Positions 34,216-41,874 of a DNA stretch of 64,000 bases are shown one piece after another; position 1 is the first letter of the stretch; every line of letters begins with the position of its first letter. Origin of the DNA: Plasmopara viticola. Its lineage: Eukaryota; Oomycota; Peronosporomycetes; Peronosporales; Peronosporaceae. Below the pieces are notes generated by a model. It was not told the DNA's origin. It saw nothing but the letters and a program-made list of their open reading frames with translations, and did not search any database. The position numbers and the translations under genes were made by a program. The stretch spans positions 2,695,117 to 2,759,116 of the forward strand of contig MBPM02000002.1 of assembly GCA_001695595.3 (NCBI GenBank), read 5' to 3'.

Positions 34216-34610
34216 CGGTTTCAATCACATTATCGTGGACGGTGATATAACTGTTGAAACATTTTCCTCCACACTCCAAAACTACAGACGTCTATGTGGT
34301 AAATGGGGTATGCTCATTCATAATTTATGAAGATAATCCAGGATAACAATTTAATTTGGTCACGATTAAATCGTATTCTGTAACTTTGTTATGAAAAAGA
34401 TACTGTAAGAACTCCATCTCGTTACTTCATCGCGTAGTGGCAGCTATCGAATGACATTTTCATTACATCCAGAAAAGACCTATCATCTGATCAACACATG
34501 TTGTGTTGATTTTCTACGTCTGTGATTATGTTGATGATTCAAATTGGTATAGTTTTGTGCTTTGGTACTTCTACCCATCCAGTCTAGCCATTTTGTTGTG
34601 AACTCTTATT
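34216..34610. other. CRN copy 1 3' flank
   Basis: The first ~50 bp match the 3' flank of CRN copies 2 and 3 (TATCGTGGACGGTGATATAACTG). The rest is AT-rich without a recognised feature. Confidence 0.5.
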
Positions 34611-35425
34611 AGTGATGACAGGTCCCCGATCGGTACAACTTTGTTGTCATCAACGACATTAACAACTTGCTTGTCTTTGCTAACACTGACAACTGAATAC
34701 GTACTAGTTGTTGAATAGAATCACTCATTATTGAAATTGAAGGTTTTTGCCTATTTTGATATGGTTAGCTATATATAAGAATTACATAAATATAATTAAT
34801 TGGGTGAATCAACCGCTAATGAATTGCAACAACTTGCGAATCAGCTAAACGTTCATACCAATTGGAGATTACCGTTAGGGCGACGCTCGAGAGCCCTAGG
34901 TTTGAGAGCAATTTCTCTAGCTGTCAGGCTGTCAAAGCTTTACGAGGAAATAGAGGCTATATTATATTACTTCGATTAGACTCAGGTGTTAGCCATTGGG
35001 TTTGTTTGTACAACAATGAATGCTTTGATTAGGGCCTCGAAGAATTTTGGGTGATATGAAATGTAATAATAAACAGTACAAGGGACCTATGATAATTATT
35101 GGGGTTTATACCAAACAACACAATCGACCTGACTTATTGACGACTTAATACACAAGTTTCACTTCGTTAATATAAAGTTATTATAAATAAAATCAGACGA
35201 TACAGAGGACCTGAAGTGATTAGAGTTGCTCCAAAAGAGGATAGAATCGATGTGATCATAAAGAAATTGGAACTTGTTCGACGGTCGAAGACCTTTCGAA
35301 CTTCGATCAGATACTTGTACAAATCACTCTTTATTTCGGTATCTACCGGTTCATTTACTTGCCATCTTCAGCATAACCAGTATCATCGGTATATCGGATT
35401 GATACGTGCTATTTTTGTCTAAGAA
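34611..35425. pseudogene. Decayed copy of the virus-like block (capsid start, protease, winged helix)
   Basis: This is a degraded version of 37.65-38.83 kb in the same order. First comes the inverted start of the capsid-like gene (34611-34726, start codon complement at 34726, with a deletion). Next is the protease region (34800-35150; GVSHWVCLYNNECFD survives with the Cys-Gly end lost by deletion), then a shortened winged-helix ORF (from about 35180). Last is the inverted acidic ORF (about 35300-35400). Multiple indels and stops make all parts non-functional. Its presence between two CRN sequences shows that the CRN-virus arrangement existed before the recent tandem duplication. Confidence 0.75.
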
Positions 35426-35472
35426 GATATATTTTTTTAACATTTGCAGTTACCCAAATAAGTAATGTCAAA

Positions 35473-35488
35473 AACCCAACGTTGGGTT
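35473..35488. promoter_or_regulatory. Palindrome upstream of the CRN fragment
   Basis: AACCCAACGTTGGGTT is a perfect 16-bp inverted repeat, followed by GCACCTTTTGATTGGCT (inverted CCAAT box). It occupies the same position relative to the CRN start as the modules at 38893-38944 and 41771-41822. Function as a promoter element is inferred from conservation. Confidence 0.55.
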
Positions 35489-35548
35489 GCACCTTTTGAT
35501 TGGCTAAAATTAAAAGAGAAAAAACGACTTGCACTCGCATAAACATCG

Positions 35549-35829
35549 TGAAACTGTTTTGCGCGCTCCTTGGAATTAACGGGAACGCGTTACCCGTGAC
35601 GATCGATGCAAGCGAGTCTGTGGGAGACTTGAAGGGTGCGATTAAGAAAAAAAAAAACGAACAAGATCGCGTGTGATGCAGATGAACTGGAGCTGTTGCT
35701 CGCCAGGAAGGGCGACAATACATTGCTCGGTAAAAGCGGCGCGGAAGCTTTGACGCTCGATGAGAATGAATATCTGGAAGGCTTTACACACATGGATCCG
35801 TTGTTGTGGACCAAGATCCCGACGAACTT
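35549..35829 (+). pseudogene. CRN N-terminal fragment fused to a piece of the membrane-protein gene
   Basis: It encodes the CRN N-terminal domain of the copy 1 type ([20 protein letters not shown], then LLLARKGDNTLLGKSGAEAL, then FTHMDPLLWTK). A frameshift lies in an A-run near 35650. At 35829 the sequence switches exactly to exon 2 of the four-helix membrane protein gene (LVSDAIIRRTFCQAYC), giving an accidental fused ORF to 35971. No HNH domain follows. Confidence 0.75.
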
Positions 35830-36655
35830 GCTCGTGAGCGATGCAATCATTCGTCGTACATTCTGCCAAGCGTATTGTATCTATTTTTTGCTACAAGCGC
35901 TGGCACTGCTTCGAGCGCAAGTTGCATCCCCCGAGAACCACTTGAAGTTGCTCTCTTTCTTAATGCATTAAGCTGCGCGTAAGGCTACTTTCTTGTCATT
36001 AAGTCAATCAAGGCATTTGAGCTACCAGGCATGGAGAAGGGGTTGCTGTGATTTGAGCGCTTGCATAGCAACTGACGCAAGCAAAGTGGAGTAGGACCTC
36101 TGTGAATTTTAAACCCTCTATAGACTTTGCAGTGTTGACTAGCTATATTGTTCAAATATCGAGAGGGTCATCAAAGGTACCGGTAGGGGTCCTAGATACT
36201 TGACTCCCAGTCTGAGAATCCGCAGTAGAATGACTTGTGATTGGGCCCTCTGCACCAGAAGAGCGAGGTGCTGGAGCACGAGACGCTGGTGTTGTGGATG
36301 CCAACGGACTCTTGTCAGCGCACAACCCAATAAAAGGTGACAGTGAAGTGACAGCAGATTGGACCGATGTCGAGGAGAGCTTGCGCTTTTTTCTTACTAC
36401 GAGTACATTGATAGGATTGGCTGCAGTGCTGCCTTCCGAAGCGTGACCCGTATCCTTAATAGAATCCGCAGGCTGCAGGTTTTGCTTGCCGATGGCGTTC
36501 TTGGTCGGCGTTTGCTCTTTTAAAGCCACTTGCGACTGGGCTTCGACGCATCTTGGCTTCGTTCAAAGCAATTTGATCTGCGTGCAAACGACACAAACCA
36601 GGTCATTATTGCGTGCTACTAGGGCAATAACAAATGAACTTTTGAAGCTCACGAG
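35829..36655. pseudogene. Third partial copy of the membrane-protein/CAF1B 3' region
   Basis: Plus-strand 35829-36050 matches membrane-protein exon 2 with deletions. Minus-strand 36160-36545 matches CAF1B exon 3, and 36546-36655 matches the preceding intron with a deletion of the KKARKKAKSQ region. It is a fragment of the same segment present in arms A and B, inserted between a CRN fragment and the capsid-like gene. Its right end (CACGAGTCG, about 36655) interrupts the capsid-like reading frame. Confidence 0.8.
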
Positions 36656-37781
36656 TCGTTGTAAATGGGAAGATTTGACCAGAAGTAGAGATCTGTGTAA
36701 TGTTGTTGGACATAACGCCGAAAGCTACTCGAAGTGAGCCAGCTCCGCCAGTTGTAAGTTTCCCTGCATTTGGATTACCTGGGGCCGCACTTGATACCAT
36801 TACTGGAACCGTCGAGCAACCGTTTAGGGAGAGAGAGGATAAGCTCATTAAATCACCAGTTGCAGTTGTGATATCAACAAAGCCGGTATTGAACGTCATC
36901 GTTAATTTGATTTGAGGGTTCGCAACAAGATCCAATTCCTTAAAGATTGGATGGAGATCAACTAAACAAAGCTTTAGCATATAATATCACGTACCAGCAA
37001 CACCTCCTGCGGTAGTAACGCCAGCTACGTATCTACCAGTACCTTGTTGTTGAATTTTAGAAAGAATTGCACCACTTCGCGTTGTCGGCCAACCAAGAGG
37101 GTTTGTTGCTGTAATCGTTGCTCCAGTGGCATCAGAGGTACCAATTTGTTGTGGATTCCAAATAAGATGCTGGATTAGTCCGTTATTAAGAGCTGGAGTT
37201 GTTTCTGGAATTAAACCAGTAGCTACAGTTGTGGCAGCATTAACTGAATTATTCACAAAACCATCTCCTTGTGTTGAAGCGGTAGGATTGCTACTACTTT
37301 GTGGGAAATTTAGACTAACTACATCATCTGGAGCAAGATAGCAGTCTGCACCGTTCTTCAATAAATCATCATCACACCATTCAGTTTGAGCACGTAAATT
37401 GTTCCAATAATTTTTATAGTCATTGCTGGTAATGACACTTTTACCGTTGATTTCAACCGCTAATTTATCTAAAATGTTCCATACACCAGCCTTTAATCCT
37501 ACCGCAAAACGATTTAGAGTACCATTAAGAGCTGAGGCAGACGTATTTTTAACCGTTACTACATAAGGAACGACTACATATGCATCTCGAAGACTGCCAT
37601 ACTCAGTAGAGCCATTTAGTTGTGAAGTCGCATTAATGATGACAGTTCCCGATTGATACGAACCGTTGTTGTCATCAACGACATTTACAACACGCTTGTC
37701 TTTGCTGACACTGACAACTGGATCCGGATTAGTTGTTGAATCGGATAAAAACGAATCTGCTAATTGGGTGCTATCACTCAT
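36655..37781 (-). pseudogene. Major-capsid-like gene of an endogenous Polinton-like/virophage-like virus, truncated
   Basis: The minus strand from ATG 37781 encodes 264 codons, meets a single TGA (36987-36989) and continues in the same frame for about 110 more. It is then cut off by CAF1B-derived DNA at about 36655. The N-terminal part has the pattern of double-jelly-roll capsid proteins of this virus group: an early SQLNGSTEYGSLRDAYVVVP, then ILDKLAVEINGKSVI, then NNLRAQTEWCDDDLLKNG. The C-terminal piece is Gly/Thr/Ser-rich beta strand-like. It lies next to an adenain-like protease, as in such viruses. Capsid identity is from family patterns and context; a structure-based search is needed. 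Composition is clearly AT-richer than neighbouring genes. Confidence 0.6.
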
Positions 37782-37853
37782 TATTAAAATTGAAGGTTAA
37801 TGCCTGTTATATTATGATTAGCTATATATAAACATTACATAATGATTTTTTAA

Positions 37854-38228
37854 TTAAATAAATTGGGTGAATCGACGGCTAATGAACTACAAGAGCTCGC
37901 AAATCAGCTGAATGTTCATGTTGATGGGATAATAGATTTTAGAAAAATCAGAGGCCCCCTAGGGAATGGAAGCTATATTATATTACTTCGATTAGACTCA
38001 GGTGTAGGCCATTGGGTTTGTGTGTGCAACAATGAATACTTTGATTTGATGGGTTTAGGGCCTCCAAGAATTCTGGGTGATATGGAATGTAATAATAAAC
38101 AGTTTCAAGGGACCTATGATAATTATTGTGGTTTATGGAGTCTGTTGTATCTGTATAGCAAACAACACAATCGACCTGATTTATTGAGACATTTTTACGA
38201 TTTGAATACAGAAGTTTCACTTCGTTAA
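37854..38228 (+). CDS. Adenain-like cysteine protease of the virus-like block, copy 1
   Basis: About 121 codons from the TTG at 37863 with an open frame from 37854 but no ATG, so the native start is missing or non-standard. The catalytic layout of adenovirus-type (C5/Ulp1-like) maturation proteases is present in order: GHWV (His50), YFD (Asp61), a Gln about 20 residues later (Gln80 or Gln82), and YCGLW (Cys89), counted from the TTG. Such proteases process capsid precursors in Polintons, virophages and Polinton-like viruses. It diverges from the capsid-like gene, with an AT-rich ~75 bp between them. Copy 1 has Leu after the catalytic Asp (YFDLMG) where copy 2 has the more typical Ser (YFDSMG). 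Confidence 0.65.
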   Translation, partial: LNKLGESTANELQELANQLNVHVDGIIDFRKIRGPLGNGSYIILLRLDSGVGHWVCVCNNEYFDLMGLGPPRILGDMECNNKQFQGTYDNYCGLWSLLYLYSKQHNRPDLLRHFYDLNTEVSLR

Positions 38229-38240
38229 TATAGAGTCATT

Positions 38241-38630
38241 ATGAATAGAATCAGACGATACAGAGGACCTGAAGTGGATGAAGTTGCTCCAAAAGATGAT
38301 AGAATCGATGTGATAATGAAAGAATTGGAGTTTTTGCGTTCTGAATTGGCTCAAAAAAAGGTTGAATCATCCATTTCAAAATACTTCAAAGAAGAGATCT
38401 TCACAAAAGATAGGGAAGGTTTACTCAAAGATGGATTTGTTAGCAAAGGAGATTATCTCGAAATTCCACTAACAATACTGAATGCCAGATACAAACAATG
38501 GTGCATTGATACTGGACATAATCGTATGTTGCGTAAAGCGATCATTGAGAACATCCGAAATGATAAAGTTGATGGAGTTGTGTTCAAATATTATGACGGA
38601 TACGACAAAATACGTGTTTTCCCGCATTAG
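38241..38630 (+). CDS. Winged-helix-like viral protein, copy 1
   Basis: 129 aa starting 13 bp after the protease stop. The N-terminus is basic (MNRIRRYRG), followed by a helical segment (MKELEFLRSELAQKK). The C-terminal ~60 residues (DYLEIPLTILNARYKQWCID, then RKAIIENIRNDKVDG, then GYDKIRVFPH) resemble the winged-helix domain found at the C-terminus of D5-type helicase-primases of large and Polinton-like DNA viruses. No helicase part is present, so it could be a stand-alone DNA-binding protein or a remnant. The domain call is from pattern memory. It overlaps the inverted acidic ORF at its 3' end. Confidence 0.5.
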   Translation: MNRIRRYRGPEVDEVAPKDDRIDVIMKELEFLRSELAQKKVESSISKYFKEEIFTKDREGLLKDGFVSKGDYLEIPLTILNARYKQWCIDTGHNRMLRKAIIENIRNDKVDGVVFKYYDGYDKIRVFPH

Positions 38631-38841
38631 TGTGCTTTTCCTTTATAGACTGACACTTGTTGATACTTGCACTAATTAAATCAATTTCTTTACAGAGCTG
38701 TATTATGTCAGATGCTGAATGCTTTTCTATTTTCGAGTACTCATATAAATCACTCGGTATTTCGGTATCTACCGGTTCCTGTTGTTCGGCATCTTCAACA
38801 TAACCAGTATCATCGGTATCGGATAGATATGTAATATCCAT
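38584..38841 (-). CDS. Small acidic ORF antisense to the winged-helix 3' end, copy 1
   Basis: 85 codons, N-terminal third acidic (MDITYLSDTDDTGYVEDAEQ), then a helical middle. It starts about 155 bp upstream of the CRN start, on the opposite strand, and overlaps the winged-helix ORF by 47 bp. It is open in both tandem copies and a decayed trace persists at 35.3-35.4 kb. No family recognised; it may be chance. Confidence 0.3.
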   Translation of the reverse strand: MDITYLSDTDDTGYVEDAEQQEPVDTEIPSDLYEYSKIEKHSASDIIQLCKEIDLISASINKCQSIKEKHTNAGKHVFCRIRHNI

Positions 38842-38892
38842 GATTTTTGTGTCTATATAAATAAATATATTTTGTATCTACAGTTGTTAAAT

Positions 38893-38944
38893 CACCCAGA
38901 TGGGTGACGTCAAAAACCCAACTTTGGGTTGCACATTTGATTGG
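38893..38944 (+). promoter_or_regulatory. CRN upstream module: two palindromes, CRE-like site, CCAAT box (copy 2)
   Basis: CACCCAGATGGGTG (38893-38906) overlaps TGACGTCA (38905-38912). It is followed by AACCCAACTTTGGGTT (38915-38930) and ATTGG, an inverted CCAAT (38940-38944), 53-104 bp upstream of the CRN ATG. The AACCCAAC/CCAAT part recurs before CRN copy 1 (33013-33050, right half-palindrome lost) and before the CRN fragment (35473). Regulatory role is inferred from recurrence and symmetry. Confidence 0.6.
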
Positions 38945-38996
38945 CTGAAATATGGATAGAGAGAACATCCCTCACTCGCAAAAAGCAATTGGAAAC

Positions 38997-40124
38997 ATGG
39001 TGACGCTGTTCAGCGCGCTCGTTGGAGTGAAGGGAAACCCATTCCCCGTGAAGATCGATGCGAGCGATCTTGTGGGAGACTTGAAGAAGAAGATCAAGGA
39101 GGAGAAGAAGAAGACAATCACATGCGATCCGGATGAACTGGAGCTGTTCCTCGCCAGGAAGGGCGACGCGTGGTTGACCCAAAAGCAGGTGGACGAAGGA
39201 ATCAGTGACACGAGTGATTTCAAGCCATTGAAGGTTGTGGCAGCCCCGCTCCAGTTGGTCGGCTTGTCGGAGAAAGACGTTGCGTTCGAACTCACGATGG
39301 AGGATATCGAGACTATGAACACCCCTGTTCACGTGTTGGTGGTGGTTCCAACCGAAGAGGACACTGTCTCTCCTTTAGCAGCAATTGCTACCACGTTGTT
39401 CCAACACACGTTCCTTTACGTTTCCAGTACAACGGCTACGAGAACTCAAAAGCTGAAGAAGCAATTGGTGAGGGACTACAAATGTGATTGTGGGAAAAAC
39501 CAGAACGGCGACTCGATGCTTCTTTGCATGGTGATGAATATCGGTCTACCGAGCCCTGTTGTGATTGCATCTCATATTTTCCGACGAGAACACGATCGCC
39601 TCAAAGGTGATTTTGTGCAAATCGAGGATATTGACGATGTGAGAAACGGATTGCTGTTATTCAAACCGATCGAAAGCGCCTTCGATGACCTCGATATTGC
39701 GTTTCTTGTCGACAAGCAAGATCAGTTCATTTTAAAGATTTTCAATCCAATGATCAAGACGCAGCTGCTCGTGGACAGCTTGACTCAACATCAGTGGGAT
39801 GTACTTGGAGGTGGATCCGTACCAGCACATTGGAGGACAAGCACAAGTCCCATCTACGCTTCAAATGCGCCGCAGTTCAATGTGCTCACAACATTTGGCG
39901 AGTTGGATGGTAGGACACTTCGTTTTCCAAGCGGGTCAACACTACGTCCTTTCAGGCGCTGTTTGTACCATCAAGCTCAGTTGGCCAGAGCAAAGGCGAT
40001 TATTAAAGGATGGGTGTCGAAAGATTATGACTTCGATGACTTCTCGTCAGAAGGATTCACACTGGAAGAAAAGATGAAATTGTTGTTTACTTCCAGTTTG
40101 AACATTGCTGGAAATCCGTTATAG
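38997..40124 (+). CDS. Crinkler (CRN) effector with HNH-nuclease C-terminus, copy 2
   Basis: 375 aa from the ATG at 38997. An upstream in-frame ATG at 38952 would add 15 non-conserved residues and lies closer to the CCAAT box. The start MVTLFSALVGVKGNPF aligns with the CRN N-terminus. LFLARKGDAWL is the LFLAK motif, then a DWL-like region (VAAPLQLVGLSEKDV) and HVLVVVPTEED at about 116. The C-terminal HNH_2-like nuclease has CDCG (about 160), ASHIFRRE (about 190) and RNGLLLFKPIESAFDD (about 215-230), followed by a basic, Arg-rich end. The domain resembles HNH effectors described for CRNs; DNA cleavage is inferred. No signal peptide is visible, as for many CRNs. Confidence 0.92.
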   Translation: MVTLFSALVGVKGNPFPVKIDASDLVGDLKKKIKEEKKKTITCDPDELELFLARKGDAWLTQKQVDEGISDTSDFKPLKVVAAPLQLVGLSEKDVAFELTMEDIETMNTPVHVLVVVPTEEDTVSPLAAIATTLFQHTFLYVSSTTATRTQKLKKQLVRDYKCDCGKNQNGDSMLLCMVMNIGLPSPVVIASHIFRREHDRLKGDFVQIEDIDDVRNGLLLFKPIESAFDDLDIAFLVDKQDQFILKIFNPMIKTQLLVDSLTQHQWDVLGGGSVPAHWRTSTSPIYASNAPQFNVLTTFGELDGRTLRFPSGSTLRPFRRCLYHQAQLARAKAIIKGWVSKDYDFDDFSSEGFTLEEKMKLLFTSSLNIAGNPL

Positions 40125-40162
40125 CGAATTGAATTACATTATCGTGGACGGTGATATAACTG

Positions 40163-40345
40163 TTGCTTGCTAGGCCGATCTCATTAGAACACGTGTGGTT
40201 GGATAATAACGGCTGTGAAGCTGTGACGCTCGATGAACATAAACACCCGGGAAGCTGTTTGCACATAAATCCGTTGGCGTGGATTAAGAACATGAAGAAC
40301 TTTGAACTAAATGAAGGGATAATCCACGTATTGCTGGTGATCTAA
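40163..40345 (+). pseudogene. CRN N-terminal fragment downstream of copy 2
   Basis: 60 codons resembling residues ~50-115 of CRN copy 1: LLARPISLEHVWLDNNGCEA, then VTLDEHKHPGSCLHINPLAW, then GIIHVLLVI at the HVLVVVP position, followed by a stop. It lacks the start and any C-terminal domain. It lies right after the HNH-CRN stop, as if a copy-1-type CRN had been truncated at its recombination motif. Confidence 0.7.
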
Positions 40346-40547
40346 CTAATATGTGTTATTTTATCGCTATTGTCTCCATCGTCGTCTTTTCATCTTATCT
40401 ACATAAGCAGAAAACAAACGTTTTTTGCGTGTTTTGCGTATTATATAGTTTTAAAGTACTCTGTCTGAAGGCTAATTTGCTTTAGATACTTAGGCTCGTG
40501 GGATTATGACTTTGAGAAGTTTGAAAACCCTTAATTCGTCATTAGCC

Positions 40548-40760
40548 ATGCCGAAGCTCAAAGTCCCGCCGGTGCGCGTGGCGACGCCAGAAATTAGGCT
40601 ACACTGTGGCCCCACGGGGCTCAATGAGGCTGTCTTGTCATTAGACTTTCTACGACCAAACAATAAAAACGCAACGACATCTGACAAGCCACTATTGGCC
40701 ACGGGAGGTGCCGACAAGGAGATCAAGTTGTGGCGCGTGGGTGAGATGGAGGACATCTAA
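40548..40760 (+). pseudogene. CAF1B 5' fragment trapped at the tandem junction
   Basis: Promoter region, ATG (40548) and 70 codons of CAF1B (MPKLKVPPVRVATPEIRLHC to KLWRVGEMEDI) are identical to the start of the gene at 43426. The tandem junction at 40756/40757 places a TAA directly after MEDI. The fragment ends inside the first WD40 repeat and the following protease sequence is in another frame. Confidence 0.9.
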
Positions 40761-41106
40761 TGAACTACAAGAGCTCGCAAATCAGCTGAATGTTCATGTT
40801 GATGGGATAATAGATTTTAGAAAAATCAGAGGCCCCCTAGGGAATGGAAGCTATATTATATTACTTCGATTAGACTCAGGTGTAGGCCATTGGGTTTGTG
40901 TGTGCAACAATGAATACTTTGATTCGATGGGTTTAGGGCCTCCAAGAATTCTGGGTGATATGGAATGTAATAATAAACAGTTTCAAGGGACCTATGATAA
41001 TTATTGTGGTTTATGGAGTCTGTTGTATCTGTATAGCAAACAACACAATCGACCTGATTTATTGAGACATTTTTACGATTTAAATACAGAAGTTTCACTT
41101 CGTTAA
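40757..41106 (+). CDS. Adenain-like cysteine protease, copy 2 (5' end replaced)
   Basis: Same catalytic series as copy 1 (GHWV, YFDSMG, Gln, YCGLW). The first residues were cut by the duplication breakpoint, and the region upstream is now CAF1B 5' DNA. An ORF opening at 40708 in the CAF1B fragment runs into the protease frame and would give a hybrid of 16 foreign residues plus protease. Transcription from the captured CAF1B promoter is possible but translation would have to bypass the CAF1B ATG. Confidence 0.55.
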
Positions 41107-41118
41107 TACAGAGTCATT

Positions 41119-41508
41119 ATGAATAGAATCAGACGATACAGAGGACCTGAAGTGGATGAAGTTGCTCCAAAAGATGATAGAATCGATGTGATAATGAAAG
41201 AATTGGAGTTTTTGCGTTCTGAATTGGCTCAAAAAAAGGTTGAATCATCCATTTCAAAATACTTCAAAGAAGAGATCTTCACAAAAGATAGAGAAGGTTT
41301 ACTCAAAGATGGATTTGTTAGCAAAGGAGATTATCTCGAAATTCCACTAACAACACTGAATGCCAGATACAAACAATGGTGCATTGATACTGGACATAAT
41401 CGTATGTTGCGTAAAGCGATCATTGAGAACATCCGAAATGATAAAGTTGATGGAGTTGTGTTCAAATATTATGACGGATACGACAAAATACGTGTTTTCC
41501 CGCATTAG
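41119..41508 (+). CDS. Winged-helix-like viral protein, copy 2
   Basis: 129 aa, differing from copy 1 by Ile to Thr in the conserved helix (PLTTLNARYKQWC). Same basic N-terminus, helical middle and C-terminal winged-helix-like segment. Confidence 0.5.
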   Translation: MNRIRRYRGPEVDEVAPKDDRIDVIMKELEFLRSELAQKKVESSISKYFKEEIFTKDREGLLKDGFVSKGDYLEIPLTTLNARYKQWCIDTGHNRMLRKAIIENIRNDKVDGVVFKYYDGYDKIRVFPH

Positions 41509-41719
41509 TGTGCTTTTCCTTTATAGACTGACACTTGTTGATACTTGCACTAATTAAATCAATTTCTTTACAGAGCTGTATTATGTCAGATGCTGAATGC
41601 TTTTCTATTTTCGAGTACTCATATAAATCACTCGGTATTTCGGTATCTACCGGTTCCTGTTGTTCGGCATCTTCAACATAACCAGTATCATCGGTATCGG
41701 ATAGATATGTAATATCCAT
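41462..41719 (-). CDS. Small acidic ORF, copy 2
   Basis: Identical in protein sequence to 38584-38841. It overlaps the winged-helix 3' end on the other strand. Unknown; existence as a gene is uncertain. Confidence 0.3.
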   Translation of the reverse strand: MDITYLSDTDDTGYVEDAEQQEPVDTEIPSDLYEYSKIEKHSASDIIQLCKEIDLISASINKCQSIKEKHTNAGKHVFCRIRHNI

Positions 41720-41770
41720 GATTTTTGTGTCTATATAAATAAATATATTTTGTATCTACAGTTGTTAAAT

Positions 41771-41822
41771 CACCCAGATGGGTGACGTCAAAAACCCAAC
41801 TTTGGGTTGCACATTTGATTGG
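41771..41822 (+). promoter_or_regulatory. CRN upstream module (copy 3)
   Basis: Exact second copy of the palindromes, TGACGTCA and inverted CCAAT described at 38893-38944, 53-104 bp before the ATG at 41875. Confidence 0.6.
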
Positions 41823-41874
41823 CTGAAATATGGATAGAGAGAACATCCCTCACTCGCAAAAAGCAATTGGAAAC

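Larger units (their letters stand above)
37879..40756. repeat. Tandem duplication, first unit (2,878 bp)
   Basis: Unit 1 runs from the CTAATGAACTACAAGAGC string at 37879 to 40756, and unit 2 starts with the same string at 40757. Contents: protease (most), winged-helix ORF, acidic ORF, CRN gene, CRN fragment, and the CAF1B promoter plus first ~70 codons. Only scattered single-base differences from unit 2 were seen over the whole length. Confidence 0.97.

Noticed and set aside
35636..35971. CRN-membrane-protein fusion as a new gene
   Set aside because: The CRN part is frameshifted upstream, the membrane part begins mid-exon and soon stops; it is an accidental junction ORF.
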